Positions 16,091 to 24,838 of a DNA stretch of 33,356 nt are shown here, piece after piece. The stretch is from JBCDLI01 sp038745535 (lineage in GTDB: Bacteria; Pseudomonadota; Alphaproteobacteria; Rhizobiales; Rhizobiaceae). The notes below the pieces were generated by a model. It was not told the DNA's origin. It worked only from the letters and a program-made list of their open reading frames with translations, and did not search any database. The stretch spans positions 1 to 33,356 of the forward strand of contig JBCDLI010000023.1 of NCBI GenBank assembly GCA_038745535.1. Direction: 5' to 3'. Position 1 is the stretch's first letter. Each line of letters starts with the position of its first letter. Both the position numbers and the translations under genes were made by a program.

Positions 16091-17156
16091 GGCTTGGGTT
16101 CTCGGTATCGCAACAGCGATTGCGACGGTCGCGACTGTTCTTGCGCAGGGGTTCGCCGGGCTTGGAACTGACGCCGAAGGCTTCGCCATTCCTGAGCGCG
16201 GGAAAGCGCTTACGTTTCCGCAAGATCATGGATCCCATCCGGCCTATCGCATTGAGTGGTGGTATCTCACCTCGAACCTGACCGGTGATGATGGGCGCGA
16301 ATACGGCATACAGTGGACACTGTTTCGGTCCGCACTCGCGCCGCAAAGCGGCGAAGGCTGGTCTAGTCCGCAATTGTGGATGGCACATGCTGGCTTAACG
16401 ACGCCGGACGGGCATTTTCACGCAGAGCGTCTAGCGCGAGGTGGCGTAGGCCAAGCTGGCGTTTCGGCAGAACCCTTTGAAGCGTTTATCGATGATTGGT
16501 CATTGCAGAGCTTGAACATGGGTGGCGATGCCTATGACGGCCTACAGGTTTCGGCGACTGGAACAGATTTCAGCTATCAGCTACGCCTCGAAGCGAGCGG
16601 TCCACTCGTTTTCCAAGGCGACAAGGGTTACTCGGTCAAATCCGCCGCCGGGCAGGCGAGCTATTATTACTCGCAGCCGTTCTTCGAAGTCGCAGGAACG
16701 CTCAAACTCCCCGATCGCGACGTGAACGTCACTGGAAATGGCTGGCTCGATCGCGAATGGTCGTCACAACCACTATCGGAAACGCAGACGGGTTGGGACT
16801 GGGTGTCGCTGCATCTCGATGGCGGTCAAAAATTGATGGGCTTTCGCTTGCGTGACCGCACAACCGCGCCCTTCACATCTGCCACTTGGATCGAAGCCGA
16901 TGGAACAGCGACCCCATTCACCGATGGGGCGTTGACGTTGACGCCGCTCGAAGAAACCCGCGTTGAGGGCCGTGATGTGCCAACGTCGTGGCAGGTCCAA
17001 CTGCCCGAAAAATCCGTCGATGTTCGTATCGATGCGGTGAACCCAATGTCTTGGATGTCTGTTAGCGTTCCCTATTGGGAGGGACCGGTACGTATTGAGG
17101 GTAGCCATACGGGACGTGGGTATTTGGAGATGACCGGCTACGGACCGGAAGACTAG
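16080..17156 (+). CDS. AttH/CrtC-like lipocalin-domain protein, exported
   Basis: The 358-residue protein begins with a hydrophobic signal sequence (about residues 4-25). It then matches the COG5621 predicted secreted hydrolase group, related to Agrobacterium AttH and to hydroxyneurosporene synthase CrtC. Recognisable stretches are FPQDHGSHPAYRIEWWYLTS, YGIQWTLFRSAL and WMAHAGLTTPDGHFH in the N-terminal lobe, and GNGWLDREWSSQPL with GWDWVSLHLDGG in the C-terminal lobe. Two lipocalin-like lobes that bind a hydrophobic ligand are typical. It overlaps the permease by eleven bases, so the three genes form one operon. I see no carotenoid gene nearby apart from the isoprenoid precursor operon, so an AttH-type envelope role is likelier than carotenoid hydration, but neither is shown. 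Confidence 0.85.
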   Translation: MNARAWVLGIATAIATVATVLAQGFAGLGTDAEGFAIPERGKALTFPQDHGSHPAYRIEWWYLTSNLTGDDGREYGIQWTLFRSALAPQSGEGWSSPQLWMAHAGLTTPDGHFHAERLARGGVGQAGVSAEPFEAFIDDWSLQSLNMGGDAYDGLQVSATGTDFSYQLRLEASGPLVFQGDKGYSVKSAAGQASYYYSQPFFEVAGTLKLPDRDVNVTGNGWLDREWSSQPLSETQTGWDWVSLHLDGGQKLMGFRLRDRTTAPFTSATWIEADGTATPFTDGALTLTPLEETRVEGRDVPTSWQVQLPEKSVDVRIDAVNPMSWMSVSVPYWEGPVRIEGSHTGRGYLEMTGYGPED

Positions 17157-17250
17157 ATCGCGCAAACAACAATTGTATGTTGGCCCCAAACCATGTATTG
17201 CGCTGCAACAGCTCCCGAACGGACCCACATGGATTTCGGTCGCGAGACCC

Positions 17251-17274
17251 CGAACCGCGGTAAATCGAACCGCG
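17251..17274 (+). repeat. Direct repeat CGAACCGCG before the helicase gene
   Basis: CGAACCGCG occurs at 17251-17259 and again at 17266-17274, a 15-base period, ending nine bases before the ATG at 17284. It may be a regulatory site in the helicase leader, but chance is possible. Confidence 0.3.
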
Positions 17275-17283
17275 AATCCATAG

Positions 17284-18774
17284 ATGCTTCAATCAGCATC
17301 GACCGAACGAAAGACAATTATCTTGACTAATTTTTCCGAGCTTGGGCTTGGCCCGGCTATCGTGAATTCTGTCACGCGCCTTGGCATCACAGAACCGACA
17401 CCGATCCAGCAAAAGGCTATTCCACTTGTACTAGAGGGACGCGATCTCATTGGTCTTGCCCAAACGGGCACAGGCAAGACAGCCGCCTTTGGACTGCCAT
17501 TGATCCAGCATGTGTCAAAAGAAACGTCGCGGCCCGAAGCGAAAACCGTACGTGCGCTCATTCTCGCGCCAACGCGCGAGCTTGCCAACCAAATCGCCGC
17601 AAACCTGAAGTCTTTTTGTAAAGGCAAACGCCCGCGCATTGTTGCGGTCACCGGCGGCATGTCGATCAACACCCAGTGCCGGAACCTCGCGAGCGGAACA
17701 GACATTCTCGTTGCCACGCCCGGTCGCCTGCTCGACCTCTCCAAGCGCAAGGCTTTGCGCCTTGATACGGTCCGCTTCCTTGTTCTTGATGAAGCAGACC
17801 AAATGCTGGACCTCGGCTTCATCCATACGCTTCGCCAAATTGCAAAGCTTCTGGGCGAGGAGCGACAGACGCTTCTTTTCTCTGCGACGATGCCGAAGCA
17901 GATTGAAGTGCTTGCTGAGACTTATTTAAGCAATCCGGAACGCGTTCAGGTGACACCGCCCGGTAAACCGGCGACAAAAATCCGCCAATCGGTTCATTTT
18001 GTGCACACGCGTTCCAAGCATCATCTGCTTGAAAAGTGTCTCTCCGCGCGTGCCGACGATGTTTCGTTGGTCTTTGCGCGCACAAAGCATGGCGCCGAAA
18101 AGCTGATGAAACAGTTGGTCGCTCATGGTTTCAAGGCTGGCTCCGTGCATGGCAACAAGTCGCAGAGCCAGCGCGACCGCGCGATCAAGGCATTCAAAAA
18201 AGGTGAGATAAACGTCCTCGTCGCGACCGATGTGGCTGCACGCGGCATCGATATTTCAGGCGTCACCCACGTCTATAATTTCAACCTGCCTGAGGTGCCC
18301 GAGAATTACGTGCACCGCATTGGACGCACCGCGCGGGCAGGAGCAAAAGGCGAGGCAATCTCGTTTTGCGCACCTGAAGAAATGAAGCTTTTGAAGCAGA
18401 TCGAAAAGCTCATGGGCGTTCCAGTTCCTGTCGCTGACAACTCTGAAGCCGGAGTTGATGGATCGTACGACCCGCTTGCGATTGATCCAAAAGACATCGA
18501 TGCAGCCAAGCCACGTCGTCAGCGACGCGGACCGCCGCGCGGTTCAAAACCTGCCGGGCCAAAGCCAAAACGGGGTGAGAAAAGGCAAGAAGCGAAAGCA
18601 GACAGCGCTAATAAGCGTCGTCCACGCAATCGGAACGCCGATGCGGAAGGAAAAAGCGGTCAGCAAAAGCCGCGTCGTCCGGGCAGAAACCGTTCAGCTA
18701 ATCGCAGCGGAACCGCTCAACCGCAAAAGGACAAGGGCCGCCGCGGCGGTAAGCCTGCACAGCTGGCGAGTTAA
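17284..18774 (+). CDS. DEAD-box ATP-dependent RNA helicase (RhlE-like)
   Basis: The 496-residue protein unwinds RNA duplexes, probably in ribosome assembly, RNA turnover or cold adaptation. All helicase motifs are present in order: Q motif EPTPIQQKAIP, motif I AQTGTGKT, PTRELANQI, TPGRLLD, DEAD in VLDEADQMLDLGF, FSATMP, VFARTKHGAEKL, ATDVAARGIDI and HRIGRTARAG. The core ends near residue 370. The last 100 or so residues form a low-complexity tail rich in Lys, Arg, Pro and Gly that likely binds RNA. The start is not certain: a TTG at 17323 gives the usual family start (TNFSELGLG), whereas the ATG at 17284 adds 13 residues; neither has a strong ribosome site. It is a single gene, convergent with the TetR gene. 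Confidence 0.92.
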   Translation: MLQSASTERKTIILTNFSELGLGPAIVNSVTRLGITEPTPIQQKAIPLVLEGRDLIGLAQTGTGKTAAFGLPLIQHVSKETSRPEAKTVRALILAPTRELANQIAANLKSFCKGKRPRIVAVTGGMSINTQCRNLASGTDILVATPGRLLDLSKRKALRLDTVRFLVLDEADQMLDLGFIHTLRQIAKLLGEERQTLLFSATMPKQIEVLAETYLSNPERVQVTPPGKPATKIRQSVHFVHTRSKHHLLEKCLSARADDVSLVFARTKHGAEKLMKQLVAHGFKAGSVHGNKSQSQRDRAIKAFKKGEINVLVATDVAARGIDISGVTHVYNFNLPEVPENYVHRIGRTARAGAKGEAISFCAPEEMKLLKQIEKLMGVPVPVADNSEAGVDGSYDPLAIDPKDIDAAKPRRQRRGPPRGSKPAGPKPKRGEKRQEAKADSANKRRPRNRNADAEGKSGQQKPRRPGRNRSANRSGTAQPQKDKGRRGGKPAQLAS

Positions 18775-18781
18775 GCAAGGT

Positions 18782-18813
18782 CTAGTCGTCGGATGCTCTA
18801 GTGGTCGGATGCT
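18782..18813 (+). repeat. 16-base tandem duplication at the TetR 3' end
   Basis: Two adjacent 16-base units, CTAGTCGTCGGATGCT and CTAGTGGTCGGATGCT, differ at one base. The second unit encodes the last residues and stop codon of the TetR gene (minus strand). The first lies just beyond the stop, between the convergent genes. It looks like a fairly recent slippage duplication. Confidence 0.75.
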
Positions 18814-19442
18814 GATGTAGGCCGACCAAGCACGCCTTTTGACACCGCCTGCAGTAGCTCGGGTTCGGGGAAGTCTATTTTCTGCTGGTCGGCCTTGCCG
18901 TCAATAGTCAGCCATGAATGGCCGTGGACGACGGTCCATAAAATATATGCGCGTCGGCGCGCTTCTGGATCATCCGCAGAAATACCCATGTAATCGGCGA
19001 CCGCTTTTATCACGATACCAAATACTTCCGAGCCTTTGTCGGCGACGGCGCAGTCGCTCTCTTCGCTCCTTGTGATGCCGAACATGAGGCGAAACATGCC
19101 GGGACGCTCGCGCGCAAAATCGATGTAGTGTTGGCCGAGCGCGTTTACCGCCTCCGGGCTCCCGACGGGATGAGGGGCCATCACCGCCTCCATAGCAGCC
19201 CGCATTTTTTCCATCGCGTCCAAAACAGCCGCGCGAAGGATCGCGTCCTTGTCTTTAAAATGGCGGTAGGGTGCGGCGCTGGAGACACCCGCTTTTCTGG
19301 CTGCCTCAGCAACGGAAAATCCGTCGGCGCCCTTCTCTTCGACCAGCGTATGAACCGCATTGATGAGCTGCTGATGCAGGTCGCCGTGATGGTAGCCCGC
19401 CTTGGCTTCAATGGGTGCTAAATTATCTGCTGCTTCACTCAT
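18798..19442 (-). CDS. TetR/AcrR-family transcriptional regulator
   Basis: The 214-residue protein has an N-terminal TetR helix-turn-helix (FSVAEAARKAGVSSAAPYRH, about residues 43-62) followed by FKDKDAILRAAV. A C-terminal ligand domain contains ILWTVVHGHSWL, the WHG-type pattern of this subfamily. It is transcribed away from the RND efflux operon across a 159-base intergenic region that holds an inverted-repeat operator candidate. It is therefore most simply the local repressor of the pump, relieved by a pump substrate. A TGGA sequence precedes the ATG. The last few codons and stop lie within a 16-base tandem duplication. Confidence 0.9.
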   Translation of the reverse strand: MSEAADNLAPIEAKAGYHHGDLHQQLINAVHTLVEEKGADGFSVAEAARKAGVSSAAPYRHFKDKDAILRAAVLDAMEKMRAAMEAVMAPHPVGSPEAVNALGQHYIDFARERPGMFRLMFGITRSEESDCAVADKGSEVFGIVIKAVADYMGISADDPEARRRAYILWTVVHGHSWLTIDGKADQQKIDFPEPELLQAVSKGVLGRPTSASDH

Positions 19443-19484
19443 CGGTGATCCAAAATGGATTGAAGTAAGTATCTATAACATTGT

Positions 19485-19512
19485 TTGACATTTGGGCTGT
19501 TCGGCGTATGTT
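19485..19512 (+). promoter_or_regulatory. Candidate sigma-70 promoter of the RND efflux operon
   Basis: TTGACA (19485-19490) is followed after 16 bases by TATGTT (19507-19512). The -35 is a perfect consensus match and the -10 matches four of six bases. The -10 lies inside the inverted repeat described next, which fits repression by steric blocking. Confidence 0.55.
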
Positions 19513-19527
19513 AATGCCCATAACATA
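19507..19527. promoter_or_regulatory. Perfect inverted repeat, probable TetR operator
   Basis: TATGTTA (19507-19513) and its exact reverse complement TAACATA (19521-19527) flank a seven-base spacer. The site lies between the divergent TetR and efflux genes and overlaps the predicted -10 of the pump promoter. A related half-site, TATAACA, occurs at 19474-19480. Length, symmetry and position are typical of TetR-family operators; binding is inferred. Confidence 0.65.
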
Positions 19528-19601
19528 GGTGCGCACCAAGCCGTTGGCAACAAGTTGGCATCGTAAGTGCATGAATGTCGCGGATACCGGGAACAGAAAA
19601 C

Positions 19602-20810
19602 ATGGCTGATCAAACCTCCGACATCGAAGCTGGCAAAACAAACCCAAAGCGTGACCCGGCAAATGCCAATGTGAGGCCCTCATGGGCTCGTCGTAGTTTT
19701 CGGGCGCTTGGAACGCTGGTTGTGACCCTTCTTTTTATCGCGCTCGCCGGAGGAGCAATTCATTTCGGTTCGTCCATAATTGCAGAGCGTGCCCAGGCGG
19801 TTGAGCCGCCTGCTGCGACCGAGCCGATTGCAGTCATGACTGATCAAATCGAGATCGTCGACACATACCAGATCACGCGCACATTTACCGGACAAATAGA
19901 GGCACCGCAGACCGTATCGCTCTCCTTCGAGCAGGGCGGGACACTTACCGAAGTGACCATTGATGACGGAGACCAAGTCACAAATGGTCAAGTCATTGCG
20001 CGTCTCGATGATCGCCTATTGCAGGCTGAGATAACCCGCCAGCAGGCATCCAAACGCGCACTGGAAGCGCAGTTGGAACTCGCGAGGCTGACCGACGACC
20101 GCCAGTCAGAGTTGTTGGAGCGGGGCTTTGCGACCCGTCAGACAGCCGATCAGACGCGCTTGTCGATTGCTGAGCTTGAAGCACGCATGGCGGAGATTGA
20201 TGCTGGGTTACTCGCCGCCGAAATTCAGATCGAAAAATCCGTGATTACCGCGCCGTTTGATGGGCGGGTGAACCAACGGCTCGTAGACCCCGGCACGGCG
20301 GTTGGCGGTGGGCAGGCGATTGCATCTCTGGTCGAAAATGCGTCGCCGGTGTTCCGCGTCGGTGTTGACCCCGTTTTGGTCGGCGATCTGACGATTGGCG
20401 ATACGATATCCGTGACCGTTGGAACGAGTAAGACCGACGCCGAGATCATTTCAATTCTTCCTCAGATTGATGCAGCAACGCGTACCCAGATCGTTCGAGC
20501 GCGCCTTGGCGAGAGTATAACCTCCGTTTTTGGAGCCACGGGCCGCGCATTATTTGAACAAACGATTTCATCACGCGGAGCGTGGGTCCCCATTTCAGCG
20601 CTCGAAGATGGCGTGCGCGGTCTGTGGACCATCAAGACCGTTGCCGAAGACGAAGAGGGCCCTTCGGTCGGTGTCGAGGCGGTTGAAATCATCTTCGCCG
20701 ATAGCGAGCGTGCATTCGTACGTGGTACATTTGAAGACGGTGATGAGTACATCCCTGACGGTGTGCACCGCGTCGTTGCCGGACAGTCAGTCCGCTTGGA
20801 AGAGGGTTGA
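19602..20810 (+). CDS. RND efflux periplasmic adaptor (membrane fusion protein)
   Basis: The protein (402 residues from the ATG at 19602) links an inner-membrane RND pump to an outer-membrane channel. It has an N-terminal membrane anchor (around LGTLVVTLLFIALAGGAIHF). A lipoyl-like half-motif (FEQGGTLTEVTIDDGDQV), an alpha-helical hairpin rich in Gln, Glu and Arg and the second lipoyl half (SVITAPFDGRVNQRLVDPG) follow, then beta-barrel and proximal domains. The upstream ATG at 19575 has no ribosome site, so I use 19602, which is preceded by GGGAA. The gene is followed directly by the pump gene, and no TolC-like channel gene is nearby. Control by the divergent TetR is likely. Confidence 0.9.
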   Translation: MADQTSDIEAGKTNPKRDPANANVRPSWARRSFRALGTLVVTLLFIALAGGAIHFGSSIIAERAQAVEPPAATEPIAVMTDQIEIVDTYQITRTFTGQIEAPQTVSLSFEQGGTLTEVTIDDGDQVTNGQVIARLDDRLLQAEITRQQASKRALEAQLELARLTDDRQSELLERGFATRQTADQTRLSIAELEARMAEIDAGLLAAEIQIEKSVITAPFDGRVNQRLVDPGTAVGGGQAIASLVENASPVFRVGVDPVLVGDLTIGDTISVTVGTSKTDAEIISILPQIDAATRTQIVRARLGESITSVFGATGRALFEQTISSRGAWVPISALEDGVRGLWTIKTVAEDEEGPSVGVEAVEIIFADSERAFVRGTFEDGDEYIPDGVHRVVAGQSVRLEEG

Positions 20811-20815
20811 TCGCG

Positions 20816-23800
20816 ATGCCGCGCCCCACGCTTGAAACGCTCACATTCCGTCAGCCACGCCTCGTTTTCCTGACGCTGATGGTGCTCATCGCCGCGGGCT
20901 TGTCTGCCCTTTTGGCAATCGGGCGGCAAGAAGACCCGACAATCACCAATCTGTTTGCGACCGTAACGACCAATTTCCCGGGCGCGTCTCCCGCGCGTGT
21001 CGAAACGCTTGTGACGTCGGAGATCGAAAACTCGCTGAAAGAGATCCCAGAAGTCGACACGATAACGTCGGTATCTTCGACCGGAATCTCAGTCATCAGC
21101 ATCGAATTGATCGAGACACTGCCAGATGCAGCACTGGAAACGATCTGGTCTGAAGTTCGCGATGCAGTTTCAGACGCGGAGACGCGCTTTCCTGCCGGTG
21201 TTGCAACGCCAGAAGTCGACGCCGACGGCATAAGTGCCTACGCTGCAATTGCAACAATCAGGCTTTCCCACGACGATGTGCCGTTGACTATTGCGGGTCG
21301 CTACAGCGAGGAACTCGCAGACATTCTTCGCAACATTCCCGGCACAAAGCAGGTCGAGACCTTCGGTGTTCCAGAAGACGAAATCCTCGTCACGGTAGAT
21401 CAAAATCGTGCGGCTGCGCTCGGTATTACAGCGCAAGCTGTCTCTGAATCCATCCGTCTGGCGGATGCAAAAGTCCAGGCCGGTCGACTTAGAAATGAGC
21501 GCAACGATCTGGTGCTCGAAGTAAACGGAGAAATTGAGGCCCTTGATCGCATCCGCGATGTCATCGTGCGCGGTGGCCAAGACACAACGGCAACGCGTTT
21601 GTCCGATATCGCAACTGTCGAACGGCAGGCGAAGTCACCGGGGTCGGAGTTTGCCTACCACAATGGCAGACCAGCAATTCTCATCGCTTCAACGTTGGAA
21701 GACGGCCTTCAAGTCGACGTTTGGGCCGGGTTTGTCCGCGAAGAGATTGACGCATTTCAAACTGCTTTGCCGGGCGGCTTGGAGCTCGATCTGATCTTCG
21801 ATCAATCCGGCTACACGGTAGACCGCCTAGCCGAAGTCGGAACTAATATGTTGATCGGTATTTCGCTGGTTGTCGGCGTATTGTTGATCACGCTCGGGGT
21901 ACGGGCAGCGTTTATCGTCGCGTTGATCCTTCCCGTCGTTACGCTGGCGACCCTTGCGACGATGAATTTCATCGGCCTTGCAATTCACCAGATGTCAGTC
22001 ACCGGCTTGATTGTGGCGCTTGGCCTGTTGGTGGACGCGGGTATCGTGATGACCGACGAAGTGGGTCAACGTGTGAGACAAGGCGTAAACCGCCTTGAGG
22101 CCGTTCGTGATGCTGTGCGGCGCTTGGGTGGTCCGCTGTTTGCGTCCACGGTGACGACCGCGCTTTCTTTCATGCCGATGATTTTGCTGCCCGGTCCTGC
22201 CGGTGATTTTGTAGGCTCAATCGCGCTTGCCGTCGTCATCATGCTGGTCTGGTCTTTCCTGCTTGCGATGACGATCACCCCGGCAATCGCTGGCTGGATT
22301 ATGCCTGCGCAGGGCAAGACAAACTTCTTCAATTCTGGTGTACCCGGCGGCCCGGTTGCGTGGCTTTTTAAAGCCTGCCTTTCGTGGGCGGTCCGCAATC
22401 CGATCCGCTCGATTGCGCTGGCGCTCATTGTGCCGGTAATCGGCTTTGCGTCCATGTCGACGCTTACCGCTCAGTTCTTCCCAGGCGTGGATCGCGATCA
22501 GTTTTTCATCGAATTCGATATGCCGCCGGGCACCGGCATAAACGAGACCAAGCGACTTGCGGAACGTGCAGACAGCTATCTCTCTGGGATCGAAGGCGTC
22601 GAGCAGATTTACTGGTCTGTTGGCCGTTCGGGCCCCGCTTTTTATTACAACGTGCCAAGCGGGCGCGAAAACGCATCGGGCTACGCGCAAGCATTTCTCA
22701 CAACCTCGTCTTCAACCGTCACCGAGGAATTGATTTCTGATCTGGAGCGGTCCCTTGGCGAGCTGGAGCCTTCGGCCCAAGTGCGCGTGCGCGGTCTGGT
22801 GCAGGGACCGCCTGTTGCAGCACCCGTCGAGTTGCGGATTGTCGGTCCAGAACCTGAGACCTTGCGAGAAATTGGCGACCAATTGATGCTCAAGCTCGCT
22901 GAGGTTGACACAATCACGAGTGTTCGCACGACGCTCGGAAGCGGGGCGCCGAAAATCGTTGTCGATGTTGACGAGGCAAAGGCACGGGCGCTTGGTCTCG
23001 ATCTGACCGCAGTTGCAGCCCAGCTCCGTGCCGCCTTGGAGGGCGTCACAGGCGGTTCGCTTGTTGAAGGCACTGAACAACTGCCCGTACGTGTACGGCT
23101 TGGCGACAGTGTTCGCAGTGACCTATCGGCAGTCCGCGATATTCTTATTGCGTCTCCACAAAGCGCAAGCCTGACGCAATCGGGTGGCTTTGCAGCGCTG
23201 CCACTCTCCGCAATCGCGGAAATCTCCATTCTGCCCTCAGACAGTTCAATCACCCGCCGAAACGGCGAACGGGTAAACACCGTACAAGGATTTACCTTGA
23301 GGTCCGTGCTGCCTGAGGAAGCGCTGGCCGCAGTTCAAACGCGCTTGGATGAAGACAACTTTCAATTGCCGGTCGGCTATCGTTTGGAACTTGGTGGTGA
23401 CAGCGACGCGCGATCAAACACGCTTGGAAATCTCCTCGCCTCCGTCGGCATTATCGTGACTCTGACAATTGCCACAATCGTGATGACGTTCAACTCGTTC
23501 CGGCTGACAGGTGTCGCGCTTGTCGTTTGTGTGCTCTCTGCGGGGCTCTCGATCTTTTCGCTTGCTGTGCTGCAATATCCATTTGGCATTAACGCCATTC
23601 TTGGCGTGATTGGTTCGATTGGGGTGTCTATCAACGCAGCGATAATCATCATGACCGGGCTGCAGAATAATGAAGACGCCAAACACGGTGATCCTGACGC
23701 AATGGTTGATGTGGTCATGGGATCAAGCCGCCATATCGTTTCCACGACGATCACCACCTTTGGCGGATTTTTGCCGTTGATCTTAGCAGGCGGCGGCTTT

Positions 23801-24016
23801 TGGCCACCCTTTGCAGTGGCCATCGCAGGCGGTGTTTTGCTGTCGACAATCGTATCGTTTTTCTTCACGCCACCTGCATTCGCGCTGGTCTATGCGCGGC
23901 GTCGCAGAAGACAGAAGACAAGTGCGCGTAAAACAGCAAATTCAAGTGTGGTCGAGCAACCTGAAAACCAGTTTGCCGACGCCCCTGAGCCCGCGCTTCC
24001 CATAGCTGCTGAATGA
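20816..24016 (+). CDS. RND-family efflux pump, inner-membrane subunit
   Basis: This 1066-residue proton-driven transporter exports drugs, detergents or other hydrophobic compounds with the preceding adaptor. The layout is the RND duplication: one N-terminal helix, a large periplasmic loop (NFPGASPARVETLVTSEIEN near residue 50), a helix bundle, a second loop and a second helix bundle. In the fourth helix the relay motif reads GLLVDAGIVMTDE, with one Asp where AcrB has two; metal-type pumps such as CusA also have a single Asp here. I see no strong metal-binding methionine pattern, so the substrate stays open. The ATG at 20816, with GGAAGAGGG upstream, is preferred over a TTG at 20807. The C-terminal cytoplasmic tail is basic, then acidic. 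Confidence 0.92.
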   Translation: MPRPTLETLTFRQPRLVFLTLMVLIAAGLSALLAIGRQEDPTITNLFATVTTNFPGASPARVETLVTSEIENSLKEIPEVDTITSVSSTGISVISIELIETLPDAALETIWSEVRDAVSDAETRFPAGVATPEVDADGISAYAAIATIRLSHDDVPLTIAGRYSEELADILRNIPGTKQVETFGVPEDEILVTVDQNRAAALGITAQAVSESIRLADAKVQAGRLRNERNDLVLEVNGEIEALDRIRDVIVRGGQDTTATRLSDIATVERQAKSPGSEFAYHNGRPAILIASTLEDGLQVDVWAGFVREEIDAFQTALPGGLELDLIFDQSGYTVDRLAEVGTNMLIGISLVVGVLLITLGVRAAFIVALILPVVTLATLATMNFIGLAIHQMSVTGLIVALGLLVDAGIVMTDEVGQRVRQGVNRLEAVRDAVRRLGGPLFASTVTTALSFMPMILLPGPAGDFVGSIALAVVIMLVWSFLLAMTITPAIAGWIMPAQGKTNFFNSGVPGGPVAWLFKACLSWAVRNPIRSIALALIVPVIGFASMSTLTAQFFPGVDRDQFFIEFDMPPGTGINETKRLAERADSYLSGIEGVEQIYWSVGRSGPAFYYNVPSGRENASGYAQAFLTTSSSTVTEELISDLERSLGELEPSAQVRVRGLVQGPPVAAPVELRIVGPEPETLREIGDQLMLKLAEVDTITSVRTTLGSGAPKIVVDVDEAKARALGLDLTAVAAQLRAALEGVTGGSLVEGTEQLPVRVRLGDSVRSDLSAVRDILIASPQSASLTQSGGFAALPLSAIAEISILPSDSSITRRNGERVNTVQGFTLRSVLPEEALAAVQTRLDEDNFQLPVGYRLELGGDSDARSNTLGNLLASVGIIVTLTIATIVMTFNSFRLTGVALVVCVLSAGLSIFSLAVLQYPFGINAILGVIGSIGVSINAAIIIMTGLQNNEDAKHGDPDAMVDVVMGSSRHIVSTTITTFGGFLPLILAGGGFWPPFAVAIAGGVLLSTIVSFFFTPPAFALVYARRRRRQKTSARKTANSSVVEQPENQFADAPEPALPIAAE

Positions 24017-24316
24017 TCCTCGTACTTCTCCATCACGATGCCAACCATGCGACCAAATTTTCACGTTCGGCGCTTTAAACGTGTTGCGATGCCAGGCGAC
24101 TTTTTCTACTACCGCCATGGTAATATCGTATTTTCATCCTACTTACGGATTGCTCACAGTGTAGGGGTGAAGCGGAGATGTGCTCAGCATCGATCAGGTC
24201 CGGAGGCAAATTAACCGCGCCACGGGACCTGAACGCTGGAACCGCATTCCCGACTTGACGTTGTGAGCACGAAAGATCGCGGTTTCACAGAACCGTGGAA
24301 CAACGAGGAGTATATT
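24017..24316 (+). other. Intergenic region before the pseudoazurin gene
   Basis: These 300 bases contain no supported gene. Two inverted repeats are visible: CACGTT/AACGTG (24062-24067 and 24078-24083) and a perfect 8-base pair TCAGGTCC/GGACCTGA (24194-24201 and 24225-24232). Neither is followed by a T-run, so I do not call a terminator. The pseudoazurin promoter should lie here but is not obvious. Confidence 0.4.
24194..24232. repeat. 8-base inverted repeat upstream of pseudoazurin
   Basis: TCAGGTCC and its exact reverse complement are separated by 23 bases. It could form an RNA stem in the pseudoazurin leader or be a spaced operator; there is no further evidence for either. Confidence 0.35.
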
Positions 24317-24835
24317 ATGAGCTTTAACTTGGATCGCCGGACACTGATGATTGGTTTAGGCGCAGCCGCAGGATCGACAGCGTTTAGCAAGCTGGCGTTT
24401 TCGGAGTCACATGCGTCGGCAGAAGGTCCACAGACTTTCGAAATCGAAATGCTGAACCGTGACCCTGACAACCCTCGTCAACGTAACGTGTTCTTGCCAC
24501 GCATTCAGGTTGCCAACCCCGGTGACACGATCAAGTTCGTCGCAACGGACCGTGGCCACAATGCACTGACCATTGCAGACATGGTACCCGAGGGCGCAGA
24601 AGGCTGGAAAGGCAAGCTTAACGAAGAGATCGAGGTCACGCTCGAGACACCTGGTGCTTACGGCTACCTCTGCACGCCACACTCGGCGTTGGGCATGGTT
24701 GGTCTCATCCTTGTGAAGGGCGAAGGCCTTCAGGCAAGCATGGAAACAGCGAAAGCCGTGAAGCACCGCGGTCGCGCAGCGTCGGTCTGGGAAGAGATCT
24801 GGGCCGAAGTCGAGTCCGAGAACCTTCTTGGCTAA
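24317..24835 (+). CDS. Pseudoazurin-type blue copper protein, Tat signal
   Basis: The 172-residue protein is a periplasmic type 1 copper electron carrier. A twin-arginine signal (NLDRRTLMIGLGAAAGSTAF) starts the chain. The cupredoxin domain then shows the copper ligands in the pseudoazurin order: His in DRGHNALTI, and Cys, His and Met in YLCTPHSALGMVGLI. IADMVPEGAEGWKGK is characteristic of pseudoazurins, which donate electrons to denitrification enzymes or other periplasmic oxidoreductases. GAGGAG six bases before the ATG at 24317 sets the start. Most pseudoazurins have a Sec signal, so the RR motif is notable. After the domain an extended helical tail (VWEEIWAEVESENLLG) ends the protein. 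The next gene starts three bases after the stop, implying a shared message. Confidence 0.9.
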   Translation: MSFNLDRRTLMIGLGAAAGSTAFSKLAFSESHASAEGPQTFEIEMLNRDPDNPRQRNVFLPRIQVANPGDTIKFVATDRGHNALTIADMVPEGAEGWKGKLNEEIEVTLETPGAYGYLCTPHSALGMVGLILVKGEGLQASMETAKAVKHRGRAASVWEEIWAEVESENLLG

Positions 24836-24838
24836 TCC

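Noticed and set aside
20816..24016. Pump as a metal exporter because of the single relay Asp
   Set aside because: The motif GLLVDAGIVM is CusA-like at one position, but metal-binding methionines are not evident, so the substrate is left open.
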